Source of the DNA: Algibacillus agarilyticus
Lineage (GTDB): Bacteria; Pseudomonadota; Gammaproteobacteria; Enterobacterales; Alteromonadaceae
Direction: 5' to 3'
Assembly: GCF_003286125.1 (NCBI RefSeq)
Contig: NZ_QMED01000003.1
Span: forward strand, 186,001 to 250,000
DNA length: 64,000 nucleotides
Below are positions 57,254 through 64,000 of the stretch, piece by piece. A model generated the notes under the pieces. The model was not told the origin of the DNA. It worked only from the letters and a program-made list of their open reading frames with translations, and ran no database searches. Each line of letters begins with the position of its first letter. Positions within the stretch are counted from its first letter, which is position 1. The position numbers and the translations under genes were made by a program.

Positions 57254-57630
57254 ACATTAACAAACGTTGCATCAAGTATTAACTTGATGCGTTGCATTAT
57301 ACAAAGGCTTTACTCAGTCGCAAGTAATTTTTACAGCTTTTGTTTCAAGTGCTTATTTTTACAGCAATTTAACAACTTTTTCCGGCTTTTTCTCTTTTGG
57401 ATAATAGAAACAGGTCTGACGATCTCATATATACTTAATTTTTGAGGTTTTTAATATTAATCTCAGTTTATTACATTGCTTGCTAATTAATTAAAATGAA
57501 ATGACAACTTATTTATCCGGTCTATTAATATACTCGTATATTTTAAAAATGGTTTTGCTCCGGGTATCAATATTTATAATAATAAAACCCAGTGGCTCAC
57601 ATTACTGATTTACTTATTTAAGGTTTTTGT
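57254..57630. other. Spacer between tRNA-Leu and msrP
   Basis: About 375 AT-rich bases. They contain a nine-base inverted repeat (57269-57290) close to the tRNA 5' end. No gene. Promoters of both neighbours are expected here. Confidence 0.4.
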
Positions 57631-58644
57631 ATGAAAATTACCTGTTCCAATCAATCGCAGTTTAAAGATCACGAAATAACAGACGAAACGGTTTTTAATC
57701 AAAGACGTAAATTGCTAAAGCAAATGGGGTTTTTAGGCGCAGGTAGTTTACTATCATCCCCCAGCCAAGCGAATATTTTAGATTTATTCTCAAGTGATAA
57801 ACCACAAAATAAACCCGCTGCCGTTATGCAAAACCTAAGCTTTATTAAAGACAAAGCAGCACGTGACGAATTAACCCCCGAAGCTAAGGTGACTTCTTAT
57901 AATAATTTTTATGAATTTGGCACCAGTAAAACAGACCCAGCTCAAAATGCCCATGCACTCACCTTAAATCCATGGAATTTAAGCATTAACGGCTTATGTC
58001 ACAAGCCATTTGAATTGGGTTATGAAGATTTATTTAATAAGTATGCATTAGAAGAGCGTATCTACCGTATGCGCTGTGTTGAGGCTTGGTCTATGGTTAT
58101 CCCTTGGATTGGTATTCCGTTAGCCACTTTGTTAAAACAAGCCGATCCAAAAAGCAACGCCCAATATGTCGCTTTTGAAACCTTAAAACGACCTGAAGAA
58201 ATGATTGGCCAGCAAAGCCGGTTAGTTGGCGGGGGTATTAACTATCCGTATGTTGAAGGACTCACCATTGAAGAAGCAATGCATCCATTAACCTTAATTG
58301 CGGTTGGCTTATACGACAAAGCGTTACCGGCACAAAATGGTGCCCCTGTTCGGTTAGTTGTCCCTTGGAAATATGGCTTTAAAAGTATCAAATCAATTGT
58401 AAATATTAAGTTAGTTGATAAAGAACCCCCCACGACATGGAATTTAAGTGCCCCAAGTGAATATGGCTTTTATGCCAATGTTAACCCTGCTGTTTCGCAT
58501 CCTCGTTGGAGTCAGGCGCAGGAACGTAGGATCACACAAGGTGGGTTGTTTTCGCAGCAATACATTAAAACGTTACCGTTTAATGGCTACGGAAAAGAAG
58601 TCGCTCACTTATATAAAGGAATGGACTTAACTAAATACTTTTAA
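57631..58644 (+). CDS. msrP: Methionine sulfoxide reductase catalytic subunit (molybdopterin)
   Basis: Periplasmic molybdoenzyme of 337 residues that repairs oxidised Met residues in periplasmic proteins. A Tat signal [15 protein letters not shown] lies at about 25-40. The molybdopterin domain shows the molybdenum ligand Cys149 in [15 protein letters not shown], and [15 protein letters not shown]. The heme membrane partner MsrQ normally follows; none is present here, so it is encoded elsewhere or replaced. Bidirectional terminator follows. Confidence 0.95.
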   Translation: MKITCSNQSQFKDHEITDETVFNQRRKLLKQMGFLGAGSLLSSPSQANILDLFSSDKPQNKPAAVMQNLSFIKDKAARDELTPEAKVTSYNNFYEFGTSKTDPAQNAHALTLNPWNLSINGLCHKPFELGYEDLFNKYALEERIYRMRCVEAWSMVIPWIGIPLATLLKQADPKSNAQYVAFETLKRPEEMIGQQSRLVGGGINYPYVEGLTIEEAMHPLTLIAVGLYDKALPAQNGAPVRLVVPWKYGFKSIKSIVNIKLVDKEPPTTWNLSAPSEYGFYANVNPAVSHPRWSQAQERRITQGGLFSQQYIKTLPFNGYGKEVAHLYKGMDLTKYF

Positions 58645-58661
58645 TTGCTAAATTCAAGCAT

Positions 58662-58691
58662 AAAAAAAGGTGCTAATCAGCACCTTTTTTT
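58662..58691. terminator. Bidirectional terminator of msrP
   Basis: A-run, AGGTGCT-AATC-AGCACCT stem, then T-run: works on both strands. Confidence 0.85.
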
Positions 58692-58710
58692 GTTTATTTA
58701 TCTGTAGTTT

Positions 58711-58935
58711 TATAGTCAAAGCGATCGGGTTTTAGGGGCAGGTTTCTCGTTCCAGACGAAACCTAAGTACTTACTTCCATGTAAGCAAAGCAGTCAAGCT
58801 TCGAGACCCCATGAGCATATGCTTTACTATGTGATTGGGGCCGCCTAAATGGATTTAGGTGTTAGAACGACGCAGGAGCCAAAGTCGAGAGTAAGCGCTG
58901 ACAATGAACCATAAAACCTGAGCGAGAAGACTATA
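58711..58935. mobile_element. Family 2 MITE-like element, copy D (225 bp)
   Basis: Same tips as copies A-C, with an extra block after TTTTAGGGGC (containing a degenerate CTTAC...GTAAG hairpin) that A and C lack. It ends four bases from the zipA stop codon. Confidence 0.8.
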
Positions 58936-58939
58936 TTCA

Positions 58940-59767
58940 TTATTTTAATAGTTGACGACGTTCAAATTCACGAATACGTTCAATGTAATGCTGAACAGTT
59001 TGGCGCGTTAATACACTGCGTTGGCCGTCTAATACTTGGCCATTAAATTCGGCTGCTATTTTCTTACTGGCGTTATGCATCATATTAAAAACTTGTGATG
59101 CATCGCTCTTTGTCGGCAAAGACATAAATAAAGAAACACCTGGTGATGTAAAGTGCTCCATGTTGTCTATATCAAATGTACCAGGGTTAAACATATTCGC
59201 TAAACTAAACAAAATTTCACCATCGCCTGAGCTTTCTTCATAACGATGGAAAATAGCCATATCACCAAATTTAAAACCAAGAGTCAGTAAAAAAGGTAAT
59301 AAACTTGCTCCTGATATCACCTGACCTTCGGGTGCGATCACATTGAGAATGAGCACTTCTTCTGGGGTATGTTGCTCGGCTGGTTCGCTTGCGCTTTGCT
59401 CAGTTGTGGTTGACATTTTTTCTTCACGATGTGTTTGCACTTGAGGTGTTTCAGTTTCCGTTGCGATAAACGAATCCATTTCATCGGGCAATTCCATTTC
59501 AAGTTGCACATCATCAAAATTAGGTTCAACACGCACCTTGTCTTTTGATTCTGTTTTTTGCTCCGGCTTAATACTGTCTATTTTGCTCTTTAACGAAAAA
59601 CCAGCCGATTTTTTATCTTTACTACTGTGTTTCGGTTGTTTTTCATCGGGTAATGGTGGCTCTATCGAGCTTTGGTTATTTTTACGCACCGTCCATATAC
59701 CATGTGCAACAAGAGCCAAAACAGCCAAAATACCTAAAATCATTAATACAATGCGAAAATCATCCAT
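58940..59767 (-). CDS. zipA: Cell division protein ZipA
   Basis: Inner-membrane FtsZ-tether of 275 residues. Residues 1-28 form the N-terminal TM (IVLMILGILAVLALVAHGIW). A charged, proline- and Glu-rich linker runs to about 135, and a C-terminal FtsZ-binding domain (about 140-270; VISGASLLPFLLTLGFKFGDMAIFHR, in part GDMAIFHR) follows. Gene order smc-zipA is typical of gammaproteobacteria; ligA, which usually comes next, is absent here. Confidence 0.93.
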   Translation of the reverse strand: MDDFRIVLMILGILAVLALVAHGIWTVRKNNQSSIEPPLPDEKQPKHSSKDKKSAGFSLKSKIDSIKPEQKTESKDKVRVEPNFDDVQLEMELPDEMDSFIATETETPQVQTHREEKMSTTTEQSASEPAEQHTPEEVLILNVIAPEGQVISGASLLPFLLTLGFKFGDMAIFHRYEESSGDGEILFSLANMFNPGTFDIDNMEHFTSPGVSLFMSLPTKSDASQVFNMMHNASKKIAAEFNGQVLDGQRSVLTRQTVQHYIERIREFERRQLLK

Positions 59768-59782
59768 CGCTTATTATTCTCT

Positions 59783-62700
59783 CTAAGACGCTTCAGCGAG
59801 CGCTATTGCTTTATCAACATCAACGGCAACCATACGCGAACAACCAGGTTCTTGCATAGTAACACCGACTAAATTTGTAGCCATTTCCATCGCAATTTTA
59901 TTATGCGAAATAAAAATGAATTGTACGTTACTTGACATTTCTTCAACTAATCGACAAAAACGGACCACGTTTGCATCATCTAATGGCGCATCGACTTCAT
60001 CCAGCATACAAAACGGGGCTGGGTTTAATCTAAAGATAGCAAATACCAATGATAATGCGGTCAGCGCTTTTTCTCCACCAGAAAGTAAATGTATTGTGCT
60101 ATTTCTTTTTCCAGGTGGTCGCGCCATTATAGTAACACCTGTATCTAATAAGTCATCACCTGTTAACTCTAACCATGCGGCTCCTCCTCCAAAAACTTTT
60201 GGAAATAGCATTTGTAAGTCTTCATTTACACTATCAAAGGTTTGTTTAAATTTAGCTTTTGTTTCACGATCTATTTTACGAATTGCACTTTCTAGCGTGT
60301 CTAAAGCCGAAAACAGGTCTTCGTGTTGGGCATCTAAATAATTTTTTCGTTCACTTTGGTGATCATATTCTTCGATAGCCGCTAAGTTTATAGCCCCCAA
60401 ACGTTGAATAGCCGTCGATATTTTTTCTAATTCTTTTAACCAGATACCTTCGTTGGCGTCGTCTGGTAACGTTTCTATTACATTTTTAAGCACTTGACCG
60501 GTTTCATTTAACGAGTCAAGCACCGAGTTAGCCCTAACTAAATAACCTTCACGCTCTATTTGTAGGCTCGCTAACTCATCTTTTATTTTTTGTACTTGGT
60601 TAATCACACCATGTTGATCTTTTTCACAGGTGTTAATGTCGTCTTCGACTAGGCTTAATTGTTGCGCAAATTCACGTTGCTTAACTTCAACCTCGGCTTT
60701 AGCTTCTAAACTTTCTTGTAATTGTATAGCAGCATCTTCGAGTGGCATATCAATTTCATTCAATTCAAGTTGGATCGCTTCATGCTGTTCGGTCAGCATC
60801 ACCGTTCTATTTTTAGCCGATACTATGGCTTGTGTTGCATTGTCAATTTGACCTTTTAACGTTTCATTTTTTAAGACGCGATCATGCACCGTCGTTTTAG
60901 CCTGATCAACTTTATGTCTGGCAAGCGCTAAAGCATGACTACTATGTTCTTTTTGTTTAAGCGCATTCTCTTGTGAACCCGTTAAAAGCTGCTTTTGTTG
61001 TATTGCCGTTTCTAATGCCGCTTCTAACTCAATTTTCTCTATTTGCTCGTCTTCTAGCGCGGCTTGGTGTTCAATCAATTCTTGCGTGTATTTTTCAAGG
61101 CGCTGCGCAGTCTCTTGTCGGTCTCGCAGCGCAATTTGTTGTTGATACTCAAGTGTTTGAATACTGGATTTAGCTTGCCCTATATTTTCTTTTTGCTGTT
61201 CGAGTCGTGTTGTTAATTCTGCCAATGTCAATCGAGCTTGCTTGAGGTCTTTAGTCGTTTGAGCATTATGCTGGCTTAAAATATCGAGGTGAGCTTGTTT
61301 TTCTAGCCTTTCATTTTTCCAGGCTAAAATACTATCGTTTTGCAAACCGGCAAGATATTGCCAACTTTCATTACGCCAAAATCCATTTTGATCAATTACA
61401 CTATATTCTGCATCAGGCTTGGCATCAGCATCAATTCTTACTCGACTTAAAATGGCCAGTATGCTGGCAGGAGCGGTCACTTTGTCAGCTAAAGTCGCAT
61501 AACGTTTTTTCGCTGATGTTATGTCATGTTGACTAGATTCTTTAAATAAAAATACAGCGGGTAATGGTTCATCATTTAAAGTGATAGCCTGTGCTTCTTC
61601 AGGTTTAAGCAAAGTATCAACCCAGACAGCAGGGTTTAATGGCTGCAGAACCACATCCACGGCTTTTTCCCAGCCGGCTTCAACTTTTATGCTTTCATGC
61701 AGAAGTGCCGCAATGTTGATATTGCTTTGAGCTAACCCACTTGATAACGCCGCGACATCAACCATTTGTGATTTTTTAGCGATGAGTAAATCAAGCGATG
61801 CCAGTTCAGCGTTGAGCACTTGATAATTTTTTTGCTCATCTCGGTCTTGTTGCTCTAACTCGGATAATTTATCTTGCTGCTGATGAGCTTGTTGTTTGGT
61901 TGCTATAAACGCGTGTTCAATGTCGATTAACTGTTCTTTTTTAATTTCTATTTGGTCAGATATAACATCATCATGTTGTTCAGATTGCAGGTGCTTTAAC
62001 TCTTTTATATCTTGTTGAATATAGCTAATACGCTGTTGTGTTTTTTGCATCAACGGTTTTAGTGCATTCAATTGTGCTTCAATTGTTTTAACTTTATTGT
62101 CGGTTTGATAAAAAGACTGGGATTGCGACTGCCATGTTTCTAGAATTAATTCATGCTGTTGTTCATTTTCTTCTAATAGCAAAATGGCTTCGTCTTGTTC
62201 TTCTTTAGCCATAGTAAGTTCGGGTAATAAATCATCAAACTGCGATTTTAACTCGGTTAATCGAGCTTCAGCCGCCACTAAATCGGTTTCGAGATTTTGT
62301 TTTTCACTTTGCTGATGATTTTTATTACGCTCTAAACCTGCTTTTTTCTCACGCAAGTGCAGTTGCTGTTGTTCTGCTCGGGTAATCGATTTAGCAAAGG
62401 TAAAGAGTTGTTGGTTAATTTGCTCAAGTTGATGTTTTAATTCTGCTTGTTGTGTTTTTAATGTGAATAATTGGTTTTGATCACCTTGTTGCGCAGTTGA
62501 AAGGGCTTCAAGGGCTAATTGCTTTTGTTTTATGTTTTTATCAAGCGCTTCGGTTTGGTTATTCAAACGCATCCAACGCAAAACACAATGCTCAGCTTTG
62601 AGTTTACGTTCTTGAGATTTTAGGTCTTTATAACGTTTAGCAGCCGAAGCTTGTTTTTGCAGCTTTTCTAGCTGTTGCTGTAATTCGGCTCGAACATCGG

Positions 62701-63283
62701 CTAATCGCTCTAAATTATCACGGGTGTGTTTTATGCGATTTTCAGTTTCACGTCGACGTTCTTTGTATTTAGAAATACCGGCTGCTTCTTCCAAAAAAAT
62801 TCGCAACTCTTGCGGTTTTGATTCAATTAAACGAGAGATCATGCCTTGTTCAATAATGGCATATGAGCGAGGCCCTAAACCGGTACCTAAAAATAATTCC
62901 GTTATATCTTTTTTTCGGCACTTGGCGCCGTTTAATAAATAAGTTGAAACCGCTTCACGTGTGACAATGCGCTTAATCGAAATTTCATTAAAGGCCGCGT
63001 ACTCTCCTTTTAAGCGCCCTTCACTATTATCAAAAACTAATTCAATACTGGCTTGTGAAATAGGTTTACGCGAAGTTGAACCATTAAAAATAACATCGGT
63101 CATGGCATCGCCGCGTAAATTTTTAGCCGAACTTTCGCCTAAAACCCATCTAACCGCATCAATGATATTCGATTTACCACAACCATTAGGCCCGACAATT
63201 GCTGTCATTTGTGCAGGAAAAGGAACCGTAGTGGGATCCACAAAAGACTTAAAGCCTGCTAATTTAATTTGTTTTAACCGCAT
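59783..63283 (-). CDS. smc: Chromosome segregation ATPase SMC
   Basis: Chromosome-condensing ATPase of 1166 residues. N-terminal Walker A GPNGCGKSNIIDAVRW; a very long coiled coil (about 170-500 and 650-1000) around a hinge (about 510-650); and C-terminal signature LSGGEKALTALSLVF with Walker B FCMLDEVDAPLDDANV. It ends 16 bases before zipA and is divergent from cysZ. A full-length SMC instead of MukB is typical of non-enterobacterial gammaproteobacteria. Confidence 0.96.
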   Translation of the reverse strand: MRLKQIKLAGFKSFVDPTTVPFPAQMTAIVGPNGCGKSNIIDAVRWVLGESSAKNLRGDAMTDVIFNGSTSRKPISQASIELVFDNSEGRLKGEYAAFNEISIKRIVTREAVSTYLLNGAKCRKKDITELFLGTGLGPRSYAIIEQGMISRLIESKPQELRIFLEEAAGISKYKERRRETENRIKHTRDNLERLADVRAELQQQLEKLQKQASAAKRYKDLKSQERKLKAEHCVLRWMRLNNQTEALDKNIKQKQLALEALSTAQQGDQNQLFTLKTQQAELKHQLEQINQQLFTFAKSITRAEQQQLHLREKKAGLERNKNHQQSEKQNLETDLVAAEARLTELKSQFDDLLPELTMAKEEQDEAILLLEENEQQHELILETWQSQSQSFYQTDNKVKTIEAQLNALKPLMQKTQQRISYIQQDIKELKHLQSEQHDDVISDQIEIKKEQLIDIEHAFIATKQQAHQQQDKLSELEQQDRDEQKNYQVLNAELASLDLLIAKKSQMVDVAALSSGLAQSNINIAALLHESIKVEAGWEKAVDVVLQPLNPAVWVDTLLKPEEAQAITLNDEPLPAVFLFKESSQHDITSAKKRYATLADKVTAPASILAILSRVRIDADAKPDAEYSVIDQNGFWRNESWQYLAGLQNDSILAWKNERLEKQAHLDILSQHNAQTTKDLKQARLTLAELTTRLEQQKENIGQAKSSIQTLEYQQQIALRDRQETAQRLEKYTQELIEHQAALEDEQIEKIELEAALETAIQQKQLLTGSQENALKQKEHSSHALALARHKVDQAKTTVHDRVLKNETLKGQIDNATQAIVSAKNRTVMLTEQHEAIQLELNEIDMPLEDAAIQLQESLEAKAEVEVKQREFAQQLSLVEDDINTCEKDQHGVINQVQKIKDELASLQIEREGYLVRANSVLDSLNETGQVLKNVIETLPDDANEGIWLKELEKISTAIQRLGAINLAAIEEYDHQSERKNYLDAQHEDLFSALDTLESAIRKIDRETKAKFKQTFDSVNEDLQMLFPKVFGGGAAWLELTGDDLLDTGVTIMARPPGKRNSTIHLLSGGEKALTALSLVFAIFRLNPAPFCMLDEVDAPLDDANVVRFCRLVEEMSSNVQFIFISHNKIAMEMATNLVGVTMQEPGCSRMVAVDVDKAIALAEAS

Positions 63284-63425
63284 GAAATGTTGGATAATCG
63301 ATTTTTATTGAACAATCGCTAAACATAACAGATGCTGTGCCTCGCGACAATGCTCGCCTTCGAAGAATCTAGTTCACTGCGCGTTTTATCAACAAACCTT
63401 ACTTATTAAAGTTGAGTATTTTTAT

Positions 63426-64000
63426 ATGAACCATTTTTTTGCCGGATTTAATTTAATTACCCAACCTGGGTTAAGACGTTTTGTGATCGTGCCATTGCTC
63501 ATTAATATCATTTTATTTGTGATTGCATTGATTGCCTTAATTTCTCAGCTGGATCACATTACAGATTGGGCTTATTCATTATTACCTTCTTGGTTATCTT
63601 GGCTTTCATATTTAGTCTCGCCTTTAATCATCATTGCTACGTTCATGGTTTTTTCATTTATTTTTACCGCGGTTGCTAATTTCATCGCCGCGCCTTTCAA
63701 TGGCATTTTAGCTGAAAAAACTGAACACCTGCTCACCGGTAAAAGTCCAGACTATCAAACAACATTTTCTTCTGAAGTAACGCGCACTTTAAAACGCGAA
63801 TGGCAAAAATTGATGTACGTTTTGCCTAAAAGTATCGGTTTTTTAATTCTTTTTTGGCTTGTACCGATATTTGGTCAAGTTATTTGGTTTTTATTTAGTG
63901 CGTGGATTATGGCTATTCAGTATTGTGATTACCCGTTTGATAATCATAAGGTTGAGTTTGGCGATATGAAAGATACCCTTTGGCAGCACAAAGGCAGCGC
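63426..64000 (+). CDS. cysZ: Sulfate transporter CysZ, N-terminal part (runs off window)
   Basis: Inner-membrane sulfate uptake protein; about 191 residues are visible. The first residues MNHFFAGFNLITQPGLRRFV, given in part as AGFNLITQPGLRRFV, are a clear CysZ signature, followed by TM segments (FVIVPLLINIILFVIALIAL) and ANFIAAPFNGILAEK, another conserved stretch. The 3' end lies beyond base 64000. It is divergent from smc. Confidence 0.93.
   Translation, partial: MNHFFAGFNLITQPGLRRFVIVPLLINIILFVIALIALISQLDHITDWAYSLLPSWLSWLSYLVSPLIIIATFMVFSFIFTAVANFIAAPFNGILAEKTEHLLTGKSPDYQTTFSSEVTRTLKREWQKLMYVLPKSIGFLILFWLVPIFGQVIWFLFSAWIMAIQYCDYPFDNHKVEFGDMKDTLWQHKGS

Noticed and set aside
57269-57290. Nine-base inverted repeat just before tRNA-Leu as a terminator or operator
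   Set aside because: No T-run on either side and no gene ending there; function cannot be supported.
59916-60341. 141-residue plus-strand ORF antisense to smc
   Set aside because: Shadow of smc; composition low in complexity and no recognisable domain.

Overview
The window looks like chromosome of a marine, polysaccharide-degrading gammaproteobacterium of the Alteromonadales type (Catenovulum- or Paraglaciecola-like; genus is inference). Reasons: low G+C, housekeeping neighbours gshA, tpx, smc, zipA and cysZ, and many secreted or lipoprotein enzymes acting on algal or animal glycans: a GH117 anhydro-galactosidase, a GH16 agarase/porphyranase-like enzyme, a formylglycine sulfatase, GH79, GH127, a polysaccharide deacetylase and a TonB-dependent receptor.

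Layout. 0-9.7 kb: start of gshA, a large hybrid histidine kinase, an aldehyde dehydrogenase, a TonB receptor and a deacetylase. 9.7-17.7 kb: tpx, a DUF1800/DUF1501 pair, a GH79 enzyme, a VOC gene split by a mobile repeat, an NAD(P)-binding protein and a LysR regulator. 18-24.3 kb: a sugar-acid operon (GntR regulator, sugar porter, dgoK, dgoA, GH127), followed by a divergent chemoreceptor with GntR-type palindromes between them. 27.5-42.3 kb: the agar-related set (GH117, GH16, M4 protease, MASE1 hybrid kinase, PVC-type dehydrogenase/cytochrome, sulfatase), interrupted by a DEAD-box RNA helicase.

42.7-57.2 kb is a defence island between an IS3 remnant and a tRNA-Leu gene with a decayed integrase. 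Reading leftward on the minus strand it encodes a CARF-like/sigma-54 activator, HsdR, a RhuM-Fic/Doc protein, HsdM, HsdS, a DUF6602-like PD-(D/E)XK protein and a 1015-residue helicase with a possible nuclease-like C-terminus. A truncated SNF2 helicase and the IS3 fragment follow. A good -24/-12 promoter (54487-54502) lies exactly between the activator and hsdR. The simplest reading is a restriction/defence operon switched on by a ligand-sensing sigma-54 activator. This is the most interesting system in the window. 57.6-64 kb returns to core genes: msrP, zipA, smc and partial cysZ.

The chromosome also carries three families of short non-coding elements with terminal inverted repeats (MITE-like): two full copies plus remnants of family 1, four copies of family 2 with graded internal deletions, and one of family 3. 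One family 1 copy disrupts the VOC gene and shows a reconstructable TA target duplication. No CRISPR array or rRNA was seen.
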